From the NCBI RefSeq assembly GCF_000149955.1, contig NC_030995.1, positions 62,001-126,000 on the forward strand: a DNA stretch of 64,000 nt. Reading direction: 5' to 3'. This DNA is from Fusarium oxysporum f. sp. lycopersici 4287 (Eukaryota > Ascomycota > Sordariomycetes > Hypocreales > Nectriaceae). Position 1 is the stretch's first letter, and each line of letters opens with the position of its first letter. The notes below the pieces were generated by a model. The model ran no database searches. It was not told the origin of the DNA and saw only the letters and a list, made by a program, of their open reading frames with translations. Position numbers and translations under genes: made by a program. Positions 44,725-56,957 of the stretch are shown here, one piece after another.

Positions 44725-47296
44725 ATGGAGTTTCAACTCGCAGCTGATTACCTGCACAACACTTTCACTCTCGGTGAGAAACAACTAGCCAAGGATTTGT
44801 CTGAGTCCTTTTACCTCGATGAGCTTCCTCGAACTGTGAGTTTTCTCATCATTCAATGCTCTTCTGAGCCATTCTCATAACTACAGGTCTATATTCGTCG
44901 GCCGTTCGTCCAGCTAGCCGAGGTCTTGAACGAAGCACAAGTCTATGTTCAAACTCACACTAAAGAGGATCTTCGAAGACTGGTTCTCTACTGCGACACT
45001 ATTAATCTTACTGAAGGTCTGGTCATTGGGTATAAAGACTCGGAGAAACCCTTTGGCCTGCAAGTCTTTGCTCGCAAGGTCGAATGTCAGAATGCCAGTC
45101 AAGCCCTCCATATGCACTTCTCAGAAGACTCCCAGCTCGAATTCTACACATACGAGCTCAAAGGGGCTTCACCGCGCGCCTTGAGTTCGGTGACGGTTCC
45201 ATCATAAAGCTTCCACTGTCCATTGCCCCCGAAAGCTGGGGTATCACTGTCAACTGGGATGGCACGAAGTTTCTTTTCATTGACCATGACTCAACTGCTC
45301 TGGACATGACGACAGCAAATTACTTGAACAGGATCAAGAGTGACGGAACCTTGGAAACTGGCAACTTCATCGAAAACAACGACAATTTACCCAGGCTCGC
45401 TATGTACCAATTTCTTGTCGCCGCCACAATCATCAAGATCAATCCCAAGCTTGCGTTGGAGATTCTGAATTGGGTTTGCAATTTGAGTGCTCATGAGAGC
45501 AGTGCCGCCTTGAACATACATGCGTGTTCTCTGCGAAACAGTCTCGTTCTCTCGCAGGAACGAAAGGTCTTCAATGTGCCTTCTGTTAACATTTACGCAA
45601 GCAAGCAAGTTCTCGAATCGCGACTGGCAGCTAGTACAGCCTTTGAGCAGGCATTCCAGAATTTCGCGGCACAGGAGCGAACTTCAGCCGCTGTTCTTGG
45701 ACAGACTGTGAACCTCATCGCAAATAGCGAAGACGCCATGTCAGAGTACGCATTTCTCGAGGATCTTGCTCAGAAAGCCTACTCTTCAGCACAATCAGCC
45801 AGAGAAGTTGCATTCAAACGGTATAATCAGAACAACACAGACTTGGCTCCACTTCAGCGGGAGTTCAGCAAGGGTCTTGAAGATTGGTGCACGAAGAAGA
45901 AGATTGAAGCAGCTAAAGCTGTATTCTCGGCATGCATTAGCACTATTGGGGCGATTACTGCAACTGTGGCGTCTGGTGGTCTTGCAGCTCCTATGATTCC
46001 TGCTGCAGCAGGAAAGGCTGTGGAAGCTGCCGATAAGATTGCCAAGATCATAGAAACCATCAAGGACGTTATCGAGAGGATTAAAGAGATATACAAAAAG
46101 CTCAAGCCAATTTTGGAAAAGCTGAAAAAGCTTGCCGAAACAATCCAGGCTGTAGTCACAGCTCTCAACGCATGTCAAACACTCCAGGAGAAAACTGCCA
46201 TTCAGCGCCCCGATATGAGCTTGGATATCTACAATGCTACCGCTTTGTGGGACATCTTCAAGGAAAAGGTTGACCAGATCGAGAAGACAGTGGCAACCAT
46301 TGAGTTCCCAGCAAAAGAGGAGTATTTCTTTGCTCTGCGAACGCTGGTCATCAATGGCAAGACGTACCTACAGACTCAAGAGAATTTATGTCAGCGAGGC
46401 AATGAGCTGGCGATCATTCTCTTGAAAGTCAAACTTCAACATAAGGAGAAGCAACGTCTGACTTTATCTGCCAAGGCCACGGAGCAACAAGGTGCTGTGC
46501 TGGATCTCCTGAAGAGAGCCATGTTTGATCGTCTTCTTTCCATTAGATCACTTGTCTTTCTTGACTTTTACATGTATTCGGAAGCTTACATGTTTCATGC
46601 GTTGACTGATAAACCGCCTGTTAACATTTCACCTGTCAAGCCGGTGCTTGATTATCTGGAAGACGCTGCTAGGTTCCAAGGTAATGTCGCGGCCTTCGGA
46701 TCACGAGTCATGGTGCAGCAGCGAAAGTTCAGTATCTTGACTTGCGGTGATGCTGTCAACACTTCGAGCTTGAGAGACAAGTTGCTCAAGAATGAGTCTG
46801 TCTTTGTTTCGTTGGATCCAAAGGACGCCATGTTTGCAGGCTTCTCTCGCATTCGGGTTTCTAAAGCGCGGTAAGTTTGTAGAACTAGCAGGAGCTCGGC
46901 ATCTTTACTAACACCCTTATGAACAGATGCTATCTTGAAGGGGCCTCTGTAGCTCCGGATTCTGACGCGACAGGCGAGAGTGCTGGTATTCGACTCTTCC
47001 TAAAGACCTCGGGGAGGTTTTATGACATTAATCTCCCTGGAAGAAAGGACGGTGCAGCTCCTTTCAATGCGTTTGTCGGAGATGCTCGTGCCCTTCTTTT
47101 TGAGTACAGTGTTGAGGATCGGTCGATCATCTGCGATGGAGAGTACGGGCAAAATCTGGATTATACAAGACAAAGTCCTTTGACTGAATGGGAGCTATCG
47201 ATTGGTGCCGGTGGATTGCAGGCGAGGGATCTTGACTTCACTAATCTGAAGGGCATCCGTATGGAGTTCTGGTGTGATATCACTCTGAAGATCTAA
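44725..47296 (+). pseudogene. Large helical-core protein, TcA-toxin-like layout, one base out of frame
   Basis: Exons 44725-44835, 44887-46870 and 46927-47296 (introns 51 and 56 bp) total 2465 nt, one base short of a continuous 821-residue frame. The shift lies at a GGGG run, 45163-45166, and could be a real lesion or an assembly error. Upstream is a beta-rich region. The centre has a long helical part with a Gly/Ala-rich hydrophobic hairpin (ITATVASGGLAAPMIPAAAG) followed by a Lys-rich coiled coil (EIYKKLKPILEKLKKL). The C-terminal 150 residues (FSRIRVSKARCYLEGA, LKGIRMEFWCDI) resemble the TcB-binding end of Tc-toxin A subunits. No signal peptide. It is divergent from the other helical gene. 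Function not proven. Confidence 0.5.
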
Positions 47297-47490
47297 GCTA
47301 GCCTTTAACTTAGTCCAATGCCATTGTAGCATGTAGTAGTCACGAGCGAGCGAATGACACGAGTATCAGGCCATCGACAACCGGGTGATAGAATCATAGC
47401 GCAATACGATGAGTTCTTGAACGTGAGAACTATGACAAACAGATATTTTTATTATTACTTATGCAGTCCATCCTTCTTCGTATTACTTCT

Positions 47491-48503
47491 TTATTCCCAC
47501 TTAGATCTGTTCTGCTCAACAAACTCCTTCCAAGTGACGGGCTTCTCATCCAGGAGATCCAAGCTCTCCTTAAGGTCAGCATCGCCGTAGTACCCGGGAT
47601 CCTCCAAGAGCATCATGTTCTCAGTCAACTCCTTTGCAACAGGAGCAGGGAGGAAAGACTCAAAGACATCGGCGGGAACTTGGTTGAAATTGGCGGGTTT
47701 TCCAATGACCTCGCTGAACTCGGAGATGATTCTGTTAGGGGAGTAGTAGTCGGTGGCTGCGAAGATGCGCTTGTTGATGGTGCCAGGGAAGTTCTTAATG
47801 GCGGCCTTGACGAATTTACCTAGGGACATTTAGTTGTCATCAATGCGATTTTGGTTGGTAGACTTACCCATGTCGGCGTTCACGTCAAAGAGAGGAACCT
47901 TGGCCTTGTCGCCGTTGGCGGGAAGAGCCCAACCATAGCTACCGTCCTCATTTTTGCGAATAGAAGTGAAGAGGTTGGAGGCAAAGAAACCAGGAAGAAC
48001 AAAGGTTGCGGGGACGTTGATCTGTCGGATGTACTCCTCAATCTCGGCCTTGCCCTCAAAATGCTTGATGTGAGTAAGGCGACCGTTGCTGATCTTCTTG
48101 GTGTCAAGAAGAGACGAGAAGATGAGCTGCTTCACGCCAGCAGTCTTACATGCATCAGCGACAGCCTTTCCTTGAGCGATCTCGCCGTTGCCGCTGTTGG
48201 TCTCCCAGTAGTTTGTGACGAGGAAGACAGTGTGAGCGTCCTTGACAGCTGGAGCGACTTGCTCAGCGGTGTTCATGTCGGCCTGCAAAAGTCAGATCGA
48301 GTATCGGTTGAGAGCAATGTTTAACTTACAGCAACGACCTCAACGCCCTTTGAGGCGAGGGCTTGGGCAGCGGGCTTGGAGACATCGCGGGTGATGCCAC
48401 GAATCTTGAACTCTTTGGAGAGAGCGGGGTCGTTGAGGATGGCGCGAACGACAGAGCCGCCCTGGTTGCCAGTGGCGCCGAAAACGGTAAGAATCTTGGA
48501 CAT
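47491..48503 (-). CDS. NmrA-like NAD(P)-binding protein (HSCARG type)
   Basis: Three exons, 48503-48330, 48282-47868 and 47819-47491, with introns of 47 and 48 bp, sum to 918 nt, 305 residues. The N-terminal Rossmann motif is VFGATGNQGGSVV. The family's VFLVTNYWE strand and QLIFSSLLDTKK follow, and the C-terminal half matches the NmrA substrate-like domain. Atypical short-chain dehydrogenases of this group mostly act as redox sensors or regulators (NmrA in nitrogen metabolite repression), although some are enzymes. No organelle signal. The ATG lies 799 bp from the divergent 2EXR gene. Confidence 0.88.
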
Positions 48504-49302
48504 TTTGAGTTATTGAGAGTTGTTAAGTGTTAAAGAGTATGTCGATTGGGTGAGTTGAATTAGTGAGTGAGTTGATAATGAGACTGTTATTGAAGACGAA
48601 GAGTTGTCTTTATAGGTTCATGACACAACTGTGATGGTGTATCCAGCCACAAAGCTGCATGCATAATGGCACAGAAATCCTTAGCAATCGAAACCTTGTC
48701 CACTTAGACAGATGAATAAGGGCCCAAAGACAGCCTCGTACAGCAGCGGAGCTTTGCGCGAGTCCGTACCAATGATTGGTATAATCATCAGGTAAGCCGT
48801 ATACCAGAGTCGGCATGTCGGTAAACGCCAAGACATCGAGATGCAGCCCTAACTGAACAGGGAATGTTTGCGACATGACGATTGGTGAGATTAATTGTTA
48901 GTGATGGGAAATATGGGGATGGGGAATGACAAAGCGAGAGTCGTGCAGTAGTGAGGATACACTAAGATTAGTAACACTTCTCAAAAGCCCCGCGCGTTAA
49001 AGGGAAGAGGGGCTCGGGAAACGATGCGTATACCGGGCGGGAAATGCAGACTTTGGATCTGTAATTCGGATATTTCAAGAATGCCAATGCCGACTTGTCC
49101 ATTTTTTTCATCAAATTCGACGATTCACGCGCCGGGCTTATCGCGCGGTGGTCAACGCGCAAACCGATGCCAGCGACAATGATCACGTGGAGATAAGAAA
49201 TTGAAGTCACGTGCACTCATCTCATCCTGCAGCAGCTCTCACCAAAGCTTTCAAGGCAGGACGCGTCAAGGTCACCTCCCTCACTGAAGCCGCGCGCGCA
49301 AC
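48504..49302. promoter_or_regulatory. Divergent promoter with two CACGTG E-boxes
   Basis: CACGTG occurs at 49184-49189 and 49208-49213, 24 bp apart, about 100 bp before the 2EXR gene ATG. The first is followed by AGATAAG, a GATA-factor-like site. No gene in the rest. Confidence 0.45.
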
Positions 49303-51101
49303 ATGTCAAACATGGCCGAATCTCAGTCCGACCAAAGCGACAATGAGACTCACGAGGAGCGCGCTCACAGCGAACAAGAAGATTCCAGCGAAAATGAATC
49401 CGGCGATGAATCCTCCGAGTCTGACGATAATTCCGACGGTGGAGGCTTGCTAGATACCATGGCCGCTGACGGCAGCGAAGAAGAGTCCAGCGATGAAGAT
49501 GACGACATTTATCACCGCAACGACTTGACGCAGGATTCGTATCTCGACTCGTTCCCCCAGTTCGGTCGCCTTCCTAGTGAGTTGCGCAACACGATCTGGG
49601 AGTTGTTCTGTCCTGAACTTTGCGCTCGGCATCGCGTGCTCGACTTCCAAATCTCATATGGAACCGCTCTGCATCCCGACTCGGCGAGTTCTTTCGTTTG
49701 GACTGTACGCGACGGCATCGCTCTTGGTGATCAGACAAAGAACCTCCGCACGGTGTTTGCCGTTCACAAAGAGTCGCGCGCTCTGGCCTCCAACGCTTTC
49801 CCTGACTCTCTGAGCATTGATGCTGGTTCTGGAGACGCCACTGTTCGCTTTAACCGGAATTCCGACGTTGTTCTGATGAATGGTCTCAGTTGTCCGCCGG
49901 GGAGAATGGTCTTTCATTTACCAGGCTTCGCTAGCGAGGTCAAGAACTTTGCGCTTGGCGGGCCCAACATCCTTGACGATCTGAGTGGCCCCGACGTACC
50001 AGCCCTTTTGAGGCAGTTCAACCAGCTGGAGTGCTTCTACGTGAACGTATCGAGCACGGATTGCCAGAAATCGACTTTGGGGTGGTGCACGTCGGATCTC
50101 ATCAACCGATATCAAACGCAAACATACGAAAAACAGCCTGGTCTTGGAGAAGACTTGCAGTTTCTATGGTGTTGGCCAGATCTGCAACGACATCCCGATT
50201 TTGCCAGATTCCAGATCGACAGGGATACATGGGACAACTTGCCAGATCCTCTTGGAGTGAGTTGGAACAAAGAGGTCTCAAGGCATGGCCCATGGTCGCT
50301 TTTGAATACGAGCGCGGCCTTCGACGATTTGAGTTGCTACAAACCCTCGGACCGGACCTGGGCGACGACACTTCGGATGAAGATGAGGATGATGATGACA
50401 ACGACGGCAACAATGGACCTGACCTCGATGAGTACGAAAGCGATGGCATTGACGACGATGAGATTGTCGAGACATACGATCCTTCCGATGAAGAGGGCAT
50501 CTCGTTAGCCAGCGGGTCCCCTCCACCCGCCCCCCAAGAAATCTCCGACGATGAGGATGACGAAGGCGCCGGCGCAAACTTCTCCAGTCCTGAACCCGAG
50601 CAAGAAGCGGCGCCTGTACAGCGCGGACGCAAACGGCGAGTGGTCTCGGACTCTGATGATGAAGACGAGGAGGACGTGGAACCAACAGCGAAACGCGCCA
50701 GGATGGCCCGTGTCGTTGAATCGGACGATGAAGATGATGAGCCAGTGGTGCAGCAAGAACAGACACGGCAGCGCTCAAGGGCGATGGTGTCAGATGATGA
50801 GGATGAGGACGAGGGTGGCGTCTCGAAAGAGCCCCGCGCAAGCGACTCCCCAAGCGAAGAAAGCGAAGAAGAAAGTGACGAATCAGAAGATGAAGACGCT
50901 CCGCCCAAGAAACTATCTCTCGCTGAGAGACTACGTCTCCATCGACAAGAGAACCCAGTGGACAACGATTCTGATGCAAGCAGCAGGACTGCTGACGAGG
51001 AGAGCGAAGATGACGATGAAGAGCGAAATCCTTTCACGATGGGTATGGCGGATGAGTCAGATGGAGAAGGCGAAGATGGCTACGACGAAGATGACTATTA
51101 A
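49303..51101 (+). CDS. 2EXR-domain protein with acidic C-terminal tail; one apparent frameshift
   Basis: The frame from ATG 49303 runs to about 50255, then the conserved reading moves to the other frame up to the stop at 51101. The total, 1799 nt, is one base short of 600 codons. The N-terminus is acidic and Ser-rich. FGRLPSELRNTIWELF (near residue 90) is the start of the F-box-like 2EXR domain, and the domain continues after the break (ELEQRGLKAWPMVAFEYERG). The last 220 residues are Asp/Glu/Ser-rich with basic NLS-like patches (RGRKRR, AKRARMAR), which suggests a nuclear protein. No intron fits the break (only 27-29 bp between possible sites), so a base is missing through error or mutation. 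Function unknown. Confidence 0.7.
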
Positions 51102-51175
51102 TTCCATAACATTCTTGCTTCGTATATCGTATTTGAATAGATTTTAATGTAATAGAGGATGCCTCCAGCAATGGA

Positions 51176-51823
51176 TTAGACAGTCTTTCCAGCAGCGAGC
51201 AGCTCAACAAATTGCTCTATCCTCTTCCTTCTCGTCTCCGGCTTCTTCGCCGTTTCTAATCTCTGTATAAAACCATATCTCTTCGTCCTATTCAACCCCG
51301 TCCAAAACTCCCCCGCCGCTTCATTCCCATCCAGCGCTTTTTGAAAATCCTCTGGCACGGTGGCGTTACTTGAAGACGAATACGCCCTCTCCCATCGCCC
51401 ATCCTCCTTCGCTGCATCAATCTCCGCCTGTCCTGCAGGTTGCATGCGGCCAGCGGCGATTAAAATCGCGACTTTGTTCACGTTTCGCTGGGACCAGAGA
51501 CTTCCCTTCCGACGAGGCGTGAAGCGCTGGATAAAGTGAGAATCATCGTGGGATTTTCGCTGGCCGTCGATCCAGCCGTAGCAGAGGGCTGTGTCGAGGG
51601 CTTGGTCGTATGTTATTGAGGGGGTGGGGGAGTTCTTTTTGGCGATTTTGAGCCAGAGACCGGTTGTGTTGGTGGAGTGGTTGGTTGAGAGGTACGATTC
51701 GAAGGCTGATGTGGTAGCGAAGAGTTTTGTTTCTAGAGTGGTTGTGGGGGAGACTATGGGTGCTGGGGATAAGGTTTGGAGACGAGTGAGCTTTTTGGCG
51801 GTAGATCTTGTTGCTCTTGACAT
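51176..51823 (-). CDS. YdeI/OmpD-associated family protein
   Basis: Single exon, 215 residues, converging on the 2EXR gene (74 bp apart). The family core is clear: SITYDQALDTALCYGWIDGQRKSHDDSHFIQRFTPRRKGSLWS, shown here only to mark the conserved region at about residues 70-112. An alpha-helical C-terminal part (PEDFQKALDGNEAAGEFW, TKRYGFIQRLETAKKPETR) follows. Bacterial homologues are linked to resistance to cationic peptides; the role in fungi is not known. A Ser/Thr/Arg-rich N-terminal leader of about 30 residues may be a mitochondrial presequence. Confidence 0.82.
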   Translation of the reverse strand: MSRATRSTAKKLTRLQTLSPAPIVSPTTTLETKLFATTSAFESYLSTNHSTNTTGLWLKIAKKNSPTPSITYDQALDTALCYGWIDGQRKSHDDSHFIQRFTPRRKGSLWSQRNVNKVAILIAAGRMQPAGQAEIDAAKEDGRWERAYSSSSNATVPEDFQKALDGNEAAGEFWTGLNRTKRYGFIQRLETAKKPETRRKRIEQFVELLAAGKTV

Positions 51824-52233
51824 TTTTGGTGTTTTTTGAGAGCGTGAATGAGAGTGTGAATGATCACGGCTGAAATTGAAATGAGGCTGACAGCCAGGAC
51901 GCGACGAAGGATTACGCTAGACCAAATCCAATTAACCAACGTCCAACAGCTCCAATATTCAATTTGTCTAATCTGCGAACGGTTCATATATATTACACAT
52001 GAAAGATGCTTTTTCGCCTCTTCCTGCTCCAGCTACAACTTAAAAGGTTGCAATTCAGAAATGTGTAGGGTAGCTCAAGACGCGTCCATCCGTCTCGGAG
52101 AGAACAGCGATTCCACCGCACGTGATGGGAAAAGCAACGCAATGGAGAAGTTTAGAGGTGGATACCCAGTGAGAAAGTCTTTGATTACGACGTTTCAGCA
52201 TCTTCTAAGGTCGTGAAGAGTGTTTTGAGAACG
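51824..52233. other. Divergent spacer, no gene
   Basis: About 410 bp between the starts of the YdeI-family gene and the Zn2Cys6 gene. It must contain both promoters; no repeat or motif stands out. Confidence 0.5.
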
Positions 52234-54292
52234 ATGCCAGTGGTAAAGAGACCATGTCTTCAATGTAAAGGTGAGATCGTCGCGTCGGTGGCTGGATGCG
52301 GGGTGCTGACCGATTCTCAGAAAAACATGTCAAATGTAGGCGAATTCACTGAACCGAGCAGACATGAATAGCGAATGATGGCTGATTAATTATAGGCGAT
52401 GAAGGGGAACCAAGATGTCATCGCTGTATTATTAAGAACTTACCCTGTGCTCGACCTGCGAAGAAAACTGTCTTTCGAAACTCATCAACAGGACCTTTGA
52501 CGAACCAGACCTGGGTCAACAGTGAGATTAGAGACTGTTAGTCAAGGACCATGAATGTTATTGTAGTGAAGAAAGGTGGCTCATCATTTGACAGTCAACA
52601 CGAACCTGCAAAGTCCACTGGAAGGAGGTGCAGGTGCATCTTCAACAGCCCCAGCAAATTTCAACGACCCAACATCAACAAGAGAGACTCAGACAACCTA
52701 CAATGAACCCCCAAGGAACAACCCAGCATTCCCAGTGGCAAGCACATCGCAATCAGCTGGAAACTCACCGAGCTACCCTTCTTCGCCATGGCAGCAGGCA
52801 ACAGGTCGATCACCCACGGACTTGCCGAGCAACTCGAGCGCATACACCGTAACTCACGACGCTTCATCTCCGTATGGTCCACCGCAAGATCATGTTCCTT
52901 CTCCCCGATCACACCAGCCGTACAGTTCTGGAGAGTCAACGAAATTTCCGCTTGAAGATCCTCAAGAGGCATGTTTGCTTCGATACTTTGTCGAGGAGCT
53001 GTCACATTGGGTACCGATGATCCGGTGGTAGTGGATGATGTTTGCTAACGTGATCAGCTTGACCTGTGCGATGAGAGACGGCACTTTCAACTCGTTGTAC
53101 CTCTGCGAGCTCGACACCATCCACCACTTCTCTACGCGATCTTTGCGCTTTCAGCCCGCCATCTAAGCCGTCTTCCGAAATACAAAACACCACAGGGAAT
53201 TCTCTACCAAGGCCAATTACTACCCAAACTCACACCCCACGACGCAGTAGAATATACGTTAAAATGCATCCCCGCCCTCCGAGACTTCCACCTCATCCAA
53301 GACGACGAAAAACTCGAGAGCATCATCGCCACAGCTGGTAAGACTCACCAAACACACTAGCAATAGCTCACGCTGAAAGGTTACAGTTATTCTCCGGCAG
53401 TTGGAAGAGATCGACGACGAAGAAGACCAAGAGCAGGAGCGGAACCAAAGGCGGAACGCAAAACCTCAGGTTAATTTCCTAGCCATCATAGACGCTGTTT
53501 TGAGAAGTCCACCGTCGAGGACCCTCTTTGGCCGACGATCACTTATCCAAGCGGCATATTGGATGGCCGTTCGCCAGGAGCTGTACCACTCGTTTACAAA
53601 GCGTCATCCACCAAAGATGATTCTAGATCCGGAGTATGGACATGGCGCGTCAAAGGCGAATAAAATTGTTCTTCATACGGCGCAGGTTGCGAAATGGCGA
53701 TGGGCTGATGGTTCAGAACAAGAATGGCGTATGTACTACCTTGAATAATTGGTGGTGAAACTAACGGGTTCAGTGCGACTCCAGAAGCAGGGCGAGGTTC
53801 TCGAGGAAGAAGCACTAAAAGAGTATCAACCGTTCTATGTACGGCCAGCTGACAGGTCGAATGGAGAAATCTTCCCGATAATCTGGTACTCCTCCGCGCT
53901 GGAGGTGACAACCATGCAGCTCAGCATCATAGCGAAAATGGTGCTAATGGCAGAGAACCCCTTCCTCGGGTAGGTCAACAGCAATTTAATTTAACTATAG
54001 TACCTTTGAGAGACGGTGAACCACTGACGTCAAAATCAGGGGAAATTCATCGACACGTGCGCAGTGGAGAGAAATCGAAAATCAGGTACGGCAGATGATT
54101 CTGGATCTGTGTGGGATAAGTCTCTGCCATCCGGGGTGTCCACCGGCTCTTGTGCACGCTGCGTTTGGGATGGAGTTGTACGGGGACTTTTTCACGGATC
54201 AGTATGAGAGGAGGGCGCTGAGGGGTGTTGTTGATAAGTTTCGGGATGCGAGGGCGTGGCCGGTTCAGAACCTGTCCAAAATGTTTGAATGA
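52234..54292 (+). CDS. Zn2Cys6 fungal transcription factor
   Basis: Eight exons: 52234-52270, 52321-52335, 52396-52521, 52595-53010, 53058-53337, 53387-53728, 53774-53969 and 54040-54292. Introns are 45-73 bp; the sum is 1665 nt, 554 residues. The N-terminal zinc cluster is complete, C8-x2-C-x6-C-x6-C-x2-C-x6-C35, and is assembled from the first three exons (one only 15 nt). A Pro/Ser-rich linker follows. Then comes the regulatory domain found in ArcA-like factors (ACLLRYFVEELSHW, HHPPLLYAIFALSARHL, FTDQYERRALRGVV). It should bind CGG-type DNA as a dimer in the nucleus; target genes are unknown. Shares a 410-bp promoter with the YdeI-family gene. Confidence 0.88.
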
Positions 54293-56957
54293 GCAGAATT
54301 GGATTACTATTCAGAAAAGTGTTGGTATCGGCAATCATTTCTTGGCGGCGGCATAATCTTGCATCACCGTATCAATGAAACCCTTCAGGCGCGGAACTGT
54401 TTTTTCCCGTGACGGCGTAAATTGACCACTGTTTTTTATTATTACCGATGCTGAATCCGCCAAGTCGTTCCGATATGTTTCGGCACTGAAGTGCTGATCC
54501 TTTCCACTGTTGAAATGGATTGTTTAATCCCCTTGACCAGCTGGTGCAGGGATTGAGGGTCGTAGTCGGCAAGATCCTGTCAGAAGTGACCTTTTTATGA
54601 AGAAATGTGGAGATGATTTGATCTTCGGAGGTTTTGTTCAAGATCCTTGTTTGTGCTGCTGCATGTTTGTTCGTCTTACCAACAAGCAAATTGATTGCGA
54701 TAAGCTGAAAGTTGACCTTGGGCTTTACGTTGTCGCGGCTGACGAGCAAACATTGGAAGACTCGGGAATTTTACTGGTGCGAGTTACGGTGCAATCACTG
54801 AAAACCCCCGTCATTTTTTCACATCCAGTGCCGATCTCCCCCACAGTGCAATCTCCTGACAGCTCACAAGGTGTCGAAGCGGGACGGCATCTACGGGATA
54901 TCGAGAGCTAGCTGTGCCACTGAAACCAGGACAATTGAGATAAAGTCTGTAATGCCACGCGATACTGCCATGTATTCTCGCTAGAACCTGTACTCGCAAA
55001 CACCGAGTCTTGTCGCACAATTATCTCGTGGCTCGGTGACGGTTATCTGCACTGTTACGGAGTTGGCTGAGGTGGAGAGGCCAACCCGAAGAACCGGTAA
55101 ACGATGCAGCGTCGCTTATTTTGTCATGACGACAAGATTGGGCTGATCACTTCTTTTTTGATGCCCAGTCTATTCTCGTCGGGCCAGGTTCTGTGCCGTC
55201 ATTTTACCTTGACAGTGACTACTCGCTGCAGGGCCCCCGATTGCATCTTGCTCGGGTTATTGAGATCTACAACCGATCAGATTTGAGGCCTCATGGTCTG
55301 CCTGCCCTCTCAGAGCATCTCTTGGGCTTTTCTTCGCTGGGCGCTAGACATGACATTCATGCGCCTCTGGCAATAATGTCACATATTATGAAAACGGTCT
55401 TTGCGGACATTGGACGGAAGTTACCGTGTGTCTCGCAATTGAGGCTGGCTGGACTAACCTCCACCAACAATGCAGCCAACTCAATTGATGCAATGCAATG
55501 TGATGGTGATGGGGACGGCACTGAAGATCGACTTCAGCTCTTCGTTTATCGCGCTTGAGTGGGGGTGACGCCGGGGATACTCCCTATGACAATGCAACAT
55601 CACCACGCAAGAAATCCATTTCCTTTCTTTTCCCAACAGACACGCGATGAAAATTACAGTGATTGCAGCTTGCAAAACAGAAACTCAGCACCGTCATAAA
55701 CCCAAACGGAAGCGCCAGGAACCAACGGTAACCTAAATCACAGTGGATACAGCCCCAGTAAAGCATGCAGCTCACTGCGTCTTGTGTCTCCCTACCTCCA
55801 GCGCATGCTCATCACTGCAAGGGAGCCAGCGAGCACAACATCAGACGCAAGGGAGACGAGAAAGATAGAAAACGGCGGTGGACGAACTGCTCCTGTCATC
55901 ACCAGCCGTTTCAATTCCTTTTGCATGGCCCGCCTCCGCGATTAAAGATACAAGACATTTAATCCAAACCCAGCAGTTGAAAGATGCGGCCGTTTGAACA
56001 TACAGTACGAGCCTTAGAGGGGCACAAGCTTTTCGTGCTGCGTTTCACTAACAAACTTAACTGGCAGTTTCTCTCACTGTGGCGTAAGAGTACTCGGTCA
56101 GCAATCATGGCGCTCCGAGATAATATCGCAGTCAATCAAGGCAAAAAGAGAGACATAACGTGGACAGTGAAAAAAGAAATGTTGCGCTCGTGGCTGAAAA
56201 GACGCTGAGCATTCGATGCAAGGGCGTTTGCTCGTCTTCGCGACGCTGATGATGATCAAAGGTGGTCACAGTCACACAGGATGATCCTTGCCTTGGTTGT
56301 AACTGTCTCAAATCGCCCTTACGCAAAGAAGCAAAAAGTACCCCAGGACCAGTTCATCACAAACGCGTAGCGAAAACAGAACAGACAGACGTCGACCTAC
56401 GTCGATCTGCAATTTTATCTTGGGAACCGGTCTGTTCACGACCCCCATATCAAATTATCCTGTCAGTCTGAGCGAAGTGGGAATCTTTTCTCTCGTGAAT
56501 TATCCCGAACTGCGGGTTGGATCTTGCAGGGGGGCAGCCCTGCCCAAGATGGGCCAAGATCAACGGAGGTCGGGAGCTTAGACGGCACTAAATTGGCTTC
56601 CCGAGCCAAAGCTCAGGTCAGTTACCGGGCGTGCGCAAGGGAGAGTTGGCATTATCTGGGGGGCGTATTCTCGCGAGATCACTCTCTCGATCTTCTCCCA
56701 TTTTCACACTCTCTCGCCATCTTTCACTGCGAGAGATTTCTTGATCCTTGTTTAGCGTCTGGACGCTTGGGGAATCACAGTCGATTAACGTATTACTATA
56801 ATACGTCGTCATCTCCGCTTGTCGTTTAATCTGAACTTGCTCTCTGCTCTTTCGACCGTTTTGTGTTGCGGAGACCGCACATTCCTTCCAAACCACGTTC
56901 CTTACAATAAATATTTCCCTATTATTCCTCGAAAACATCGATATTACACTTTCTACA
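54293..56957. other. Long gene-free stretch ending in the 7TM-RGS gene leader
   Basis: About 2.7 kb. Frames of 100-125 codons at 54372-54749 (minus), 54597-54911 (plus) and 55193-55558 (plus) overlap or lack motifs and are not called. The region from about 56600 is pyrimidine-rich (CTCTCGATCTTCTCCC, TCTCTCGCC) and is the probable long 5' leader and promoter of the next gene. Confidence 0.5.

Noticed and set aside
47461..48324. Plus-strand frames of 120 and 157 codons
   Set aside because: Antisense to the three-exon NmrA-like gene.
50102..51037. 311-codon minus-strand Ser-rich frame
   Set aside because: Antisense image of the Asp/Glu-rich tail of the 2EXR gene (GAT/GAA read backwards as Ser codons).
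54372..54911. Overlapping 125- and 104-codon frames on opposite strands
   Set aside because: Neither has a motif, signal peptide or splice support, and they exclude each other.
55193..55558. 121-codon plus-strand frame
   Set aside because: No recognisable domain, and it lies in the long gene-free stretch before the RGS gene.
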